From positions 1,177,313 to 1,241,312 of the forward strand of contig NZ_JABWDU010000002.1 in the NCBI RefSeq assembly GCF_013371465.1: a stretch of 64,000 nt of DNA, written 5' to 3'. Position numbers and translations under genes: made by a program. The stretch is from Ensifer oleiphilus (lineage in GTDB: Bacteria > Pseudomonadota > Alphaproteobacteria > Rhizobiales > Rhizobiaceae). A model generated the notes under the pieces. That model had not been told where the DNA came from, did no database searches, and worked only from the letters and a program-made list of their open reading frames with translations. Numbering within the stretch: the first letter of the stretch is position 1; each line of letters opens with the position of its first letter. Below, piece by piece: positions 35,359 through 43,432 of this stretch.

Positions 35359-36672
35359 TTACCAGCCGACGGCATCCTTGAAGGAATACCACCAGGAGCC
35401 GATCGTCGAGTACTGTGCGCGGAACATCCGCCCGCCAGGGAACGGATACCAGGGCAGCTTCTCGAACACGTCGAAGCGCGCCGCGTCGCCGTCGATCGCC
35501 TCGGCGAGCGTACGCCCGAACAGGTGAGATCCCGTCACCCCGTGGCCGCTATAGCCGTGGGCGAAATAGGTGTTCGTCCCGATGCGGCCCATCTGCGGCA
35601 CGCGGGTGAACGAGAGTGCAAAATTGCCGCTCCAGGCATAGTCGATCTTCACGCCTTTAAGCCTCGGGAAGACCTTTTCCAGATTGGGCTTAAGCTTGGC
35701 GACGACATCTGCCGGATCCGTGCCGCCATAAACGGTACCGCCGCCGAAGATCATGCGCTTGTCGGCCGACAGCCTGAAATAATCGAGGATGTAGCGCACG
35801 TCCTCGACGCACATGTCGCTGGGGATCAGAGAATGCGCAAGTTCCTCGCCGAGCGGCGCCGTCGTGATCATCTGGGTTGAGACCGGCATGACGCGCGAGA
35901 CGAGCTTCGGCACCGCATCGCCGAGATAGGCGTTGCCGCAGAGAACGACTGTTCGCGCCGACACTTCGCCATCGGCGGTGTAGACGGTGGGCTTGGTCGC
36001 CTCATGGTCGACGCGCGTGACCGGTGACTGTTCATAGATCGTGCCACCGAGGCTTTCGAGCGCGCGCGCCTCGCCGAGCACGAGATTGAGCGGATGCATA
36101 TGGCCACCGGTCGTATCCAGCATGCCGCCGCAATAGGCATCCGAATTCACCAGCTTTCTGAGCGCGTCGCGGTCGAGAAGCTGATGATCATCCATGCCGT
36201 ATTTGCGCCAAAGCGCCTGCTTGGCTTCCAGCTCCTTCATATGCGCCGGCGTATAGGCCGCATAGATATTGCCGGGCTTCAGGTCGCAGTCGATCTGATA
36301 CTGGCTGACGAGCCGCCGGATGATCTTGCCGCCCTCCTGCACCAACCCGCCGACGAAGCTTGCCGCATCCTCGCCGTAACGGCGCTGGATGGTGGCAAGG
36401 CTGGCGTTGAGACCGTTGACCACCTGGCCGCCATTGCGCCCCGATGCGCCCCAGCCGACCTGCGCGCCCTCGACGACGACGACCTTGTAGCCCTTCTCGG
36501 CAAGGTGGATTGCCGTCGACAGGCCGGAATAGCCGGCTCCGACCACGCAGATATCGGTCTCGACGCGACCTTTCAGCGAAACCGGCGTGCGAATGATGTT
36601 GCGGGAGGCGGCGTAGTAGCTTGTGGGGTAGCTGCCGTCGCCGGCATAGGATTTTTGGTGTCTCGTCATCAT
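35359..36672 (-). CDS. puuB: FAD-dependent gamma-glutamylputrescine oxidase-like protein (PuuB)
   Basis: 437 residues of the DAO family. The FAD dinucleotide motif V-V-G-A-G-Y-S-G-L-S-T-A lies near residues 44-55, then W-G-A-S-G-R-N-G-G-Q, typical of PuuB/OrdL proteins, and a C-terminal flavin segment H-G-Y-S-G-H-G-V. PuuB oxidises gamma-glutamylputrescine to the aldehyde with release of ammonia and peroxide. Its start overlaps the stop of the PuuA-like gene (ATGA), which supports this assignment over other amine oxidases. Confidence 0.88.
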   Translation of the reverse strand: MMTRHQKSYAGDGSYPTSYYAASRNIIRTPVSLKGRVETDICVVGAGYSGLSTAIHLAEKGYKVVVVEGAQVGWGASGRNGGQVVNGLNASLATIQRRYGEDAASFVGGLVQEGGKIIRRLVSQYQIDCDLKPGNIYAAYTPAHMKELEAKQALWRKYGMDDHQLLDRDALRKLVNSDAYCGGMLDTTGGHMHPLNLVLGEARALESLGGTIYEQSPVTRVDHEATKPTVYTADGEVSARTVVLCGNAYLGDAVPKLVSRVMPVSTQMITTAPLGEELAHSLIPSDMCVEDVRYILDYFRLSADKRMIFGGGTVYGGTDPADVVAKLKPNLEKVFPRLKGVKIDYAWSGNFALSFTRVPQMGRIGTNTYFAHGYSGHGVTGSHLFGRTLAEAIDGDAARFDVFEKLPWYPFPGGRMFRAQYSTIGSWWYSFKDAVGW

Positions 36673-38036
36673 ACGATTTCCAGGTAGGCGCTGAATTCAT
36701 AATCCGTGACCTGCTCGGCAAACCCGGCGATCTCCTGCCGCTTGCAGGCGATCAGCATCGAGCGCAGCACGGGATCGAAGATCTCGGCGGCAATCGGCCC
36801 TGCCTCGAAGGCATCGACCGCCTGCCCCCAATCAGCGGGAATTTTGGGCAGTTTCTCCGCCGCATAGGCCCGGCCCGTCACCGGCGCCGAGGGTTTCCAC
36901 TTGTTGCGGATGCCGACGAGCGCCGCGCCGAGGATCGCGGCGATGACGAGATAGGGATTGGCGTCGGCGCCAGCCACGCGGTGCTCGATACGCCGCGCTG
37001 CCGGATTGCCGCCGGGAATACGGATCGCCGACGTACGGTTTTCATAGCCCCAGCACACGGCCGTCGGCGCATGCGTATCCGGCCGCAGCCGGCGATAGGA
37101 GTTGAAATGCGGCGCAAACAGCAGCGTCGTTTCCGGCATGCCGCGCAGCAAGCCTGCGACGGCGTTCTTCAGGACCGCCGATCCCTCGTCGCTGCCGTCG
37201 TTGAACACGTTGTTGCCTTCGGCGTCGAGCAGGCTGAAGTGAATGTGCATGCCGTTGCCCGAGCGCGTTCCGTAGGGCTTGGCCATGAAGGTTGCCGCCA
37301 GCCCATGCTTGCGGGCGACCCCCTTGACGATACGCTTGAAGAAGATCGCGTCATCCGCCGCCTTCAGGGGATCATCCGTATGCAGCAGATTGATCTCGAA
37401 CTGGCCGATGCCGTTCTCGGCGATCGCCGCGTCCGCCGGCACGTTCTGCCGGGCGCATTCCTTGTAGACGTCGGAGAAGAACTCGCCGAAATCGTCGAGT
37501 TCGTCGATCGACAGGATCGCGTCGGAATCGAGCCGTTTGCCGGTATAGGGCGAGATCGGCGGCACCGCGCTGTCGGGCTCCGGATCGATCAAATAGAATT
37601 CCATTTCAGTGGCGACCACCGGGCGCAAGCCCAATTCCTCGTATTCGCGCACGATCGCCGCCAGCGCCTGGCGCGGATCGGCGAGAAACGGCTTGCCGTC
37701 CTCGAGCAGGAGCCAGAGCGGCACCAGAGCGCTCGGCCGCGAGGTCCAGTTGACCGGCAGAGCGCCGCGACCGGTAACGGCGCAGATGCCATCCCGGTCA
37801 CCGCTCGCAAACACCTGCTCGCTGTTGATGATGTCCTCGCCCCATACGTCGACGCCGACGATCGACAGCGGCATGCGGATGCCGCCGCCAAGCACCTTGG
37901 AGGCCTGCTCCACCGGCACCCGCTTGCCCCGCATGATGCCGTTCAGATCGCAGACCACCGCCTGGATGCTTTCGATAGGGCCGTTCTGCTCCAGCCAGGC
38001 CTTGAAGGCGCTCGGGTCTTCCGCGTCGAGGGACAT
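36669..38036 (-). CDS. puuA: Glutamine synthetase family protein, gamma-glutamylputrescine synthetase-like (PuuA)
   Basis: 455 residues with the glutamine synthetase fold: metal ligands in T-E-M-E-F-Y, the A-E-N-G-I-G-Q-F-E-I segment, G-N-G-M-H-I-H-F-S and an N-R-T-S-A-I-R-I-P-G-G catalytic loop. Sequence and partnership with a PuuB-like oxidase point to ATP-dependent joining of glutamate to an amine such as putrescine rather than to ammonia. The start ATG 38036 lies below a palindrome near the divergent GntR gene. Confidence 0.88.
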   Translation of the reverse strand: MSLDAEDPSAFKAWLEQNGPIESIQAVVCDLNGIMRGKRVPVEQASKVLGGGIRMPLSIVGVDVWGEDIINSEQVFASGDRDGICAVTGRGALPVNWTSRPSALVPLWLLLEDGKPFLADPRQALAAIVREYEELGLRPVVATEMEFYLIDPEPDSAVPPISPYTGKRLDSDAILSIDELDDFGEFFSDVYKECARQNVPADAAIAENGIGQFEINLLHTDDPLKAADDAIFFKRIVKGVARKHGLAATFMAKPYGTRSGNGMHIHFSLLDAEGNNVFNDGSDEGSAVLKNAVAGLLRGMPETTLLFAPHFNSYRRLRPDTHAPTAVCWGYENRTSAIRIPGGNPAARRIEHRVAGADANPYLVIAAILGAALVGIRNKWKPSAPVTGRAYAAEKLPKIPADWGQAVDAFEAGPIAAEIFDPVLRSMLIACKRQEIAGFAEQVTDYEFSAYLEIV

Positions 38037-38052
38037 ATCGCAAATCTCATTT

Positions 38053-38062
38053 TGTGATCACA
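38053..38062. promoter_or_regulatory. Candidate GntR operator upstream of puuA-like gene
   Basis: Perfect palindrome tgtgatcaca in the 122-base gap between the divergent puuA-like and GntR genes, 16 bases before the puuA start. FCD-type GntR regulators bind short palindromes in such places. A TTGACA hexamer follows at 38074-38079 on the plus strand, but its -10 partner is poor. Confidence 0.45.
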
Positions 38063-38158
38063 TTTTCGTAAAGTTGACATAATTTAGAAGTTGGAGTCAA
38101 CCTCGACGGATGCTATCAGCCCGCGACCCTTCCCCGTGCGGCAAAGGAGCCCGCTGAT

Positions 38159-38851
38159 TTGAAGACCCCATCGCTGCCTCTTCTCGACCGACCGGAAGGC
38201 ATGACCACGCATGACTATGCCTTTGCCCGGCTTCGCCAGGCGATCATGGTCGGCAGCTTCCGCCCCGGCACCTCGGTGACGATCCGGGGACTTGCCGAAG
38301 CGCTGGAAAGCAGCCCGACGCCGGTGCGCGAGGCCCTGCGGCAACTAACCTCCATTGGCGCGCTGCAATTCCTCGAAAACCGCCGCATCGTCGTGCCGCG
38401 CATCACGCCCGCGCGCTTCGAGGAGTTGATATCGCTGCGCATCGCTCTCGAAAGCCACGCCGCCCGCCGCGCCGTTGCCCATCTCACCGAACGCCAGATC
38501 GAACGGATCTCGGCGATCGATGACAGCATCGAGGACGAAATCCTCCGCGGCGACCAGGTCGCAGCCCTGATCGCCAACCAGGCTTTCCACCGGACGATCT
38601 ATACCGCCAATCCCGATCAGATCGTCATGCCGCTGATCGAAAGCGTCTGGCTGCAACTGGGCCCGATCCTCGGCATCGCCATGGAGCATGTCAGCGAACT
38701 CTATGTCGTCGACCGCCATCGCGAGGCGATCGACGCCCTGCGCCGCCGCGACGAGGACGCCGTTGCCGACGCCATCGCAGCCGACATTCGCGAGGGCATT
38801 GGCGGCTTCGACCAACAGGCCGTTGCACGCCTCTTGAAGCTGGCTGCCTGA
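38159..38851 (+). CDS. GntR family transcriptional regulator (FCD domain)
   Basis: 230 residues. N-terminal winged helix (residues about 15-80, with S-P-T-P-V-R-E-A-L-R-Q-L), then an all-helical FCD ligand domain with the metal-type residues spread as in FadR relatives (H-R-T-I-Y, H-R-E-A-I). The start is TTG 38159, nine bases after AAGGAG; ATG 38201 is the alternative. It is divergent from the puuA/puuB pair, which it most likely represses, with release by a pathway intermediate (inference). Confidence 0.88.
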   Translation: MKTPSLPLLDRPEGMTTHDYAFARLRQAIMVGSFRPGTSVTIRGLAEALESSPTPVREALRQLTSIGALQFLENRRIVVPRITPARFEELISLRIALESHAARRAVAHLTERQIERISAIDDSIEDEILRGDQVAALIANQAFHRTIYTANPDQIVMPLIESVWLQLGPILGIAMEHVSELYVVDRHREAIDALRRRDEDAVADAIAADIREGIGGFDQQAVARLLKLAA

Positions 38852-38875
38852 CGGCAATGCAGGCTTGGATCGGTG

Positions 38876-38896
38876 AATTTTAGTGTAGCTAAAATT
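38876..38896. promoter_or_regulatory. Inverted repeat upstream of XRE-cupin gene
   Basis: aattttag, five bases, ctaaaatt: an eight-base inverted repeat in an AT-rich island, followed by TTGACA at 38900-38905. It could be an autoregulatory operator for the XRE-cupin gene, or a short terminator for the GntR gene. Confidence 0.4.
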
Positions 38897-39026
38897 TTCG
38901 TTGACAAGGCGCGAACGCCGTCCCAAAGTCCAGAAAATGCAAGCGCATCATCCTGAAATCCCTAGCGATTTCCGGGCATGGTCGCGCGCCCACGCAGGAG
39001 ATCCTCCCCGAAAAAGAGGGCGCGGG

Positions 39027-39731
39027 ATGAGAGGGGATTTCGCAGTGGATTCGCAGTCTCGGTCAGACAATCCTGTATCTGAGCTTCCGCCGCTCGGCGA
39101 TCGCCTGCGCCAGCGTCGCAAGGCTTTGAAGCTGACGCTCAAGGACGTCGCGGATCAGGCGGATTTTTCCGTTGGTTTCATATCGCAAATCGAGCGCGGC
39201 ATCACCGTACCCTCGCTGACCTCGCTTGTTGCGGTCTGCCGCGTGCTGAAGGTCGAGGTCGGAACCTTCCTCAATTCCCCCCGAGTATCCTCGCCTTTTA
39301 CGCGCCATGACCAGCGCCGCGCCTATGCGCTTGCCGGGTCGCCGGAGAGCAACATCGCCTACGAACGCCTGTCCGCGTCCTTTCCCGGCAGCATTCTGCG
39401 CAGCACAGTGGTGCACACGCCGCCCGGTCACCGCAGCGAGGCGATGACCCATGAGGGCGAGGAGATGTTCTTCATCCTTCAGGGCGCCCTGACGATCGAG
39501 ATCGACGGCGAAGAAACAGTCCTTGAAACAGGCGATTCCGCCCATTTCCTGTCGGGCCTGACCCACCTCACCTGGAACCATACCAGCGAACCGACCGTGA
39601 TCCTGCACACCTGCACGATGGATGTCTTCGGCGACGCCCAGACAACACAAACGCCCGAAGGCGCTTTCGCGGTGACGCGCGCTGAGGATCGCCGCAGTGC
39701 CGCGGCAAGTCCCGGCAAAGGCGCCGGATAG
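39027..39731 (+). CDS. XRE-family regulator with cupin domain (PuuR-like)
   Basis: About 234 residues. Helix-turn-helix of the XRE type (L-G-D-R-L-R-Q-R-R-K-A-L-K-L-T-L-K-D-V-A), then F-I-S-Q-I-E-R-G, and a C-terminal cupin barrel (H-T-P-P-G-H-R-S-E, then E-G-E-E-M-F-F-I-L-Q-G-A and H-L-T-W-N-H). PuuR and related regulators of amine and amino-acid catabolism have this plan. Start ATG 39027 follows GAGGGC; the frame is open to 38901 and a GTG at 39043 is also possible. Followed by an M24 peptidase gene after 175 bases. Confidence 0.85.
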   Translation: MRGDFAVDSQSRSDNPVSELPPLGDRLRQRRKALKLTLKDVADQADFSVGFISQIERGITVPSLTSLVAVCRVLKVEVGTFLNSPRVSSPFTRHDQRRAYALAGSPESNIAYERLSASFPGSILRSTVVHTPPGHRSEAMTHEGEEMFFILQGALTIEIDGEETVLETGDSAHFLSGLTHLTWNHTSEPTVILHTCTMDVFGDAQTTQTPEGAFAVTRAEDRRSAAASPGKGAG

Positions 39732-39906
39732 TCTCGCCGAAGTCGGCAGCGCAATCCGATCGGCGATTGCGCCCTCCAGATCACCAGCCTTTCGCTCGGG
39801 CGCCTTTGGCCCGGCGACCGCCGCGCGTCGATCGACGCCCGAACACGAGAGCGGTGCGCGGCCTCTCACCTGCCCTAACCCCGCCAGAACCAGAACTGGA
39901 AACGCC

Positions 39907-41010
39907 ATGAAAGAACTGACGAAAGCACGCTTCGCCGCCCTGCGCGCCAAGATGAACGAAACCGGGAGCGGGCTGGTGGCACTTGCACCCGGATCGCACA
40001 TGGATTGGCTTATCGGCTATCATCCGCATCCCGACGAACGCCCCTGCCTGCTGCTGATCGGCCCGGAGAAGGAGGCATTCCTGATGCCGGCGCTCAACGC
40101 CGAAGGCACGCGCGAGCACACAGACATTGCCTTCCACAACTGGGCCGATGATGCCGGCCCGGCCGATGCCCTGACCGCAGCGCTTGCCGACGTCGGCGCT
40201 GCTGCACCCGGCCGCGTCGTGCTGGACGAGACCATGCGTGCCGATTTCGCGCTGCTGCTCATCGACAATCTGCCCGCTGACACCGCCCGCGACTTCACGC
40301 CGGAAACGCTCGGCGCTCTGCGCATGCGCAAGGACAAGAGCGAGTACGACCTTCTGAAGATGAATGCCGGCATCGCAGACCGCGCCATGCAGGCGGCGTT
40401 CTCCAAGATCCGCCCTGGTATGACCGAGAAGGAGCTGGCCGCTGAAATCCGCTCGCATTTCGCGTCCGAAGGTGCTGCACCGGCCTTCTGGATCGTCGGT
40501 GCCGGCGGCAATGGCGCCTTCCCGCACCATTCCGCCAGCGAACGGGTGATTGCCGAAGGCGACGCCGTCGTTATCGACATCGGCGGGCGCAAGCAGGGCT
40601 TCCCGAGCGACATCACCCGCATGGCGATCGTCGGACGCGCGCCGGAAGGCTACGGCCAGATCCACACGATCGTCGAGCGGGCCGTCCAGGCGGCGCTAAA
40701 AGCCGCTCGTCCCGGCGTCCTCGCCAAGGAAGTCGACGATGCGGCCCGTAAGGTGATCGCAGACGCCGGCTATGGAGAATACTTCGTCCACCGCACCGGC
40801 CACGGCATGGGCATCGACGGCCACGAGCCGCCTTACATCACGGCGACGTCGGAAACGGTTCTGGAGGAAGGCATGGTGTTTTCGATCGAACCCGGCATCT
40901 ACCTGCCCGGCCGCTTCGGCATCCGGCTCGAGGATATCGTCATCCTGCGCGCCGATGGGCCGGAAGTGCTGTCGTCGCTCCCGCGTGACGTTCACGTCGC
41001 ACAGGTCTGA
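39907..41010 (+). CDS. M24 family metallopeptidase (Xaa-Pro peptidase/creatinase-like)
   Basis: 367 residues: an N-terminal creatinase-type domain (about 1-130), then the pita-bread fold with all five metal ligands: Asp in V-I-D-I-G-G, Asp in P-S-D-I-T-R, His in G-H-G-M-G-I, Glu in S-I-E-P-G-I-Y and Glu in L-E-D-I-V. Active dinuclear metallopeptidases keep these, so an aminopeptidase P-like activity is favoured over creatinase. GGAAA precedes ATG 39907. A terminator follows. Confidence 0.9.
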   Translation: MKELTKARFAALRAKMNETGSGLVALAPGSHMDWLIGYHPHPDERPCLLLIGPEKEAFLMPALNAEGTREHTDIAFHNWADDAGPADALTAALADVGAAAPGRVVLDETMRADFALLLIDNLPADTARDFTPETLGALRMRKDKSEYDLLKMNAGIADRAMQAAFSKIRPGMTEKELAAEIRSHFASEGAAPAFWIVGAGGNGAFPHHSASERVIAEGDAVVIDIGGRKQGFPSDITRMAIVGRAPEGYGQIHTIVERAVQAALKAARPGVLAKEVDDAARKVIADAGYGEYFVHRTGHGMGIDGHEPPYITATSETVLEEGMVFSIEPGIYLPGRFGIRLEDIVILRADGPEVLSSLPRDVHVAQV

Positions 41011-41020
41011 TAAGACATTG

Positions 41021-41045
41021 GTGGCGCCTTCGGGCGCCACTTTTC
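41021..41045 (+). terminator. Intrinsic terminator after M24 peptidase gene
   Basis: Perfect eight-base stem gtggcgcc/ggcgccac with a ttcg loop followed by tttt, starting 11 bases after the stop codon. Confidence 0.85.
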
Positions 41046-41086
41046 CACCTGCATCAGCCCACTTAACTGGGTGAAGGACTGAGCAC

Positions 41087-41335
41087 CTATCGGGTCGGCG
41101 GCTTGCGCCCCCTTTGCGATTGACTGCCCTCCGTATCCTTGCCGCGACGCGGCTCATAGACCGGCTCGCGCTGTTCGGCCGGCGGCCAGATCCAGAACGT
41201 GTGGCCGTAGGGCTTGCGCTGGATGCCTTCGTAATATTCCCCCTTCCTGGTGCGCATTTGTGCCTGCGCATCGCCGACGACCACCGCCGCGCTGATGATT
41301 GCCGTGGCGAACAGCACATATCTCGATTTTATCAT
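41087..41335 (-). CDS. Small secreted protein of unknown function, 82 residues
   Basis: Begins MIKSRYVLFATAIISAAV, a clear signal peptide with cleavage near D-A-Q-A-Q. The mature part is short, basic and rich in Tyr, Trp, Pro and Arg (G-H-T-F-W-I-W-P-P-A-E-Q-R). AAGGAG is seven bases before ATG 41335, which rules out the TTG two codons upstream. No family recognised. It converges with the peptidase gene and is divergent from the GntR gene at 41480. Confidence 0.75.
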   Translation of the reverse strand: MIKSRYVLFATAIISAAVVVGDAQAQMRTRKGEYYEGIQRKPYGHTFWIWPPAEQREPVYEPRRGKDTEGSQSQRGRKPPTR

Positions 41336-41479
41336 CTTCAAGCTCCTTGCCTCCTGTCTACGCCTGCCCGCAGCGAGGTCAACTGATGCGGGTCTTTATA
41401 AGTTCCCGCTTGACGACATCCCGTCCCTTGGACATATTGATCAGATGTCAGACCAATTTGGCGCCGAGGGGGAGGCTGA

Positions 41480-42196
41480 ATGACTGAACAAGCCAGAGCC
41501 GCACTTCTGCCATTGCCGCCCGCAGATCGGGCACAGCAGGTCATTGCCGCGCTCGCAGACTATGTCCAGCAATCCGGCCTGAAAGCCGGCGATCGCCTGC
41601 CGGCGGAGCGCGAACTGATGACGGCACTTGCCGTCGGGCGCTCGACCGTGCGCGAGGTCATCCGTCATTTCCAGGCGCTCGGCGTCGTCGAGGCGCGCAA
41701 GGGCAGCGGCACTTATCTGCTGCGGGCCATATCCGCCTCCACCCTCCATATGCCGCTGACGCTCGACGCCGGACATCTTCGCGACGTGCTGTTGATGACG
41801 CTCGAGGTGCGCCGCGGCATCGAGGTCGAGGCCAATATGGTCGCCGCACGCCGACGCACTGACAAAGACCTCGAGATCATCGAAGTAAAACTCGACGAGA
41901 TGGAGCGGGTGCACATCGCCAAGGGCACGTCAGGTCCGGAAGACCTCGCCTTCCACCTGGCGATCTATGACGCCACCCACAATCCGTTGTTCCGGCAGTT
42001 GCTCGAACAGATGCGCGAGGCCTTCGAGCGCTTCTGGGACCATCCTTTTGATCGCACGGATTTCGCCCGCCGCTCTTTCCCGTTCCACCGCACCCTCTTC
42101 AACGCGATCGCGGCCCAGGATCCGGACGCTGCTCGCGAAGAAACGCTGAAAATCCTCGCGATCGTCGAGGAAGACATCAAGGAAATGTCCAAATGA
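41480..42196 (+). CDS. GntR family transcriptional regulator (FadR/FCD type)
   Basis: 238 residues. The winged helix carries R-L-P-A-E-R-E-L-M and G-R-S-T-V-R-E-V-I-R-H-F (residues about 40-65), and an FCD domain follows with D-L-A-F-H-L-A-I-Y-D-A-T-H-N. GGAGG precedes ATG 41480. The stop overlaps the start of the PLP lyase gene (ATGA), so regulator and enzyme are made together. It likely controls the enzyme and the following sugar-type transporter. Confidence 0.9.
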   Translation: MTEQARAALLPLPPADRAQQVIAALADYVQQSGLKAGDRLPAERELMTALAVGRSTVREVIRHFQALGVVEARKGSGTYLLRAISASTLHMPLTLDAGHLRDVLLMTLEVRRGIEVEANMVAARRRTDKDLEIIEVKLDEMERVHIAKGTSGPEDLAFHLAIYDATHNPLFRQLLEQMREAFERFWDHPFDRTDFARRSFPFHRTLFNAIAAQDPDAAREETLKILAIVEEDIKEMSK

Positions 42197-43365
42197 ACAA
42201 CGGCCTCGATCCGTTCGACCACGCCTCTTTGATCGTCGCGCACGATGAAGGCAATGCCTTCGATGCCGTCGTGCCGCCGATCGTTCAGACCTCGCTGTTC
42301 ACCTTCAAGGACTATGACGACATGGTCGCGTCCTACAAGGGCGAACGCGTGCGACCGATCTACACCCGCGGCCTCAACCCGACGGTGCGCATGTTCGAGG
42401 AGATGCTGGCGAAGCTCGAAGGGGCGGAGGACGCGATCGGTTTTGCCAGCGGCATGTCGGCGATCTCGTCCACCGTGCTCTCGTTCGTCGAGCCGGGCGA
42501 CCGCATCGTCGCCGTCAACCATGTCTATCCCGATGCCTTCCGCCTCTTCGGCACGCATCTGAAGCGTATGAAGATCGAAGTGACCTATGTCGACGGCCGC
42601 GACGAGGAAGCGGTTGCCAAGGCTCTGCCCGGCGCCAAGCTCTTCTACATGGAAAGCCCGACGAGCTGGGTAATGGACACCCATGACGTCGCCTCGCTCG
42701 CCCGCCTCGCCAAGGACCAGGGCATCATCACCGCCATCGACAACAGCTGGGCAAGCCCGATCTTCCAGCAGCCGATTGCGCTCGGCGTCGATCTCGTCAT
42801 CCATTCGGCCTCGAAATATCTCGGCGGCCACAGCGACGTCGTTGCAGGTGTGGTCGCCGGCTCGAAGGAGCTGATCGGCCGCATCCGCTCGGAAGCCTAT
42901 CCCTATCTCGGCGGCAAGCTCTCGCCCTTCGACGCCTGGCTCCTGATCCGCGGCCTGCGCACCCTGCCGATCCGTATGAAGGCGCATGAGCGCTCGGCGC
43001 TGACGGTGGCGCAGCGCCTGCAGGCGCACCCGCTGGTCGAGACCGTCTGCCACCCCGGCCTCGGCAACACCCTGCCGCCGGGCCTGGCGGGCACATCCGG
43101 GCTCTTCTCCTTCATCTTCCGCGAGGGCGTCGACGTGCGCCGCTTCGCCGATCACCTCGACCTGTTCAAGCTCGGCGTTTCCTGGGGCGGGCACGAAAGC
43201 CTGATCGTGCCGGGCGAAGTCGTGCTCTCACAGAAAGCCCAACCCAATTCCGCGGCCGCCTTCGGCATCTCCCCGCGGTCCGTACGGCTCCATGTCGGCC
43301 TGGAGGGAACGGAGGCCCTCTGGAGCGATCTTGAAGCGGCGATCTCGGCCGCTTCGTCAGGCTGA
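42193..43365 (+). CDS. Cys/Met-metabolism PLP enzyme (cystathionine beta-lyase-like)
   Basis: 390 residues of the trans-sulfuration family: Y-T-R-G-L-N-P-T (phosphate contact from the neighbouring subunit), S-G-M-S-A-I-S-S, and the Schiff-base Lys in H-S-A-S-K-Y-L-G-G-H-S-D-V. Family members split or build C-S bonds in cystathionine, cysteine or methionine derivatives. It is translationally coupled to a GntR regulator and followed 67 bases later by a sugar-type ABC transporter, an unusual context for housekeeping cystathionine lyase. The substrate is open. Confidence 0.88.
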   Translation: MNNGLDPFDHASLIVAHDEGNAFDAVVPPIVQTSLFTFKDYDDMVASYKGERVRPIYTRGLNPTVRMFEEMLAKLEGAEDAIGFASGMSAISSTVLSFVEPGDRIVAVNHVYPDAFRLFGTHLKRMKIEVTYVDGRDEEAVAKALPGAKLFYMESPTSWVMDTHDVASLARLAKDQGIITAIDNSWASPIFQQPIALGVDLVIHSASKYLGGHSDVVAGVVAGSKELIGRIRSEAYPYLGGKLSPFDAWLLIRGLRTLPIRMKAHERSALTVAQRLQAHPLVETVCHPGLGNTLPPGLAGTSGLFSFIFREGVDVRRFADHLDLFKLGVSWGGHESLIVPGEVVLSQKAQPNSAAAFGISPRSVRLHVGLEGTEALWSDLEAAISAASSG

Positions 43366-43432
43366 CAGAAGCGGGATGCCGCATCCCGCTCACTGCATGT
43401 GGATCAATCATCAAGAAACAAAGGGAACAAAA

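Noticed and set aside
41965..43194. 409-codon open frame on the minus strand opposite the PLP lyase and GntR genes
   Set aside because: Arg/Asp/Gly-rich translation without recognisable domain; it mirrors a well-supported PLP enzyme. Long antisense frames are expected at this GC content.
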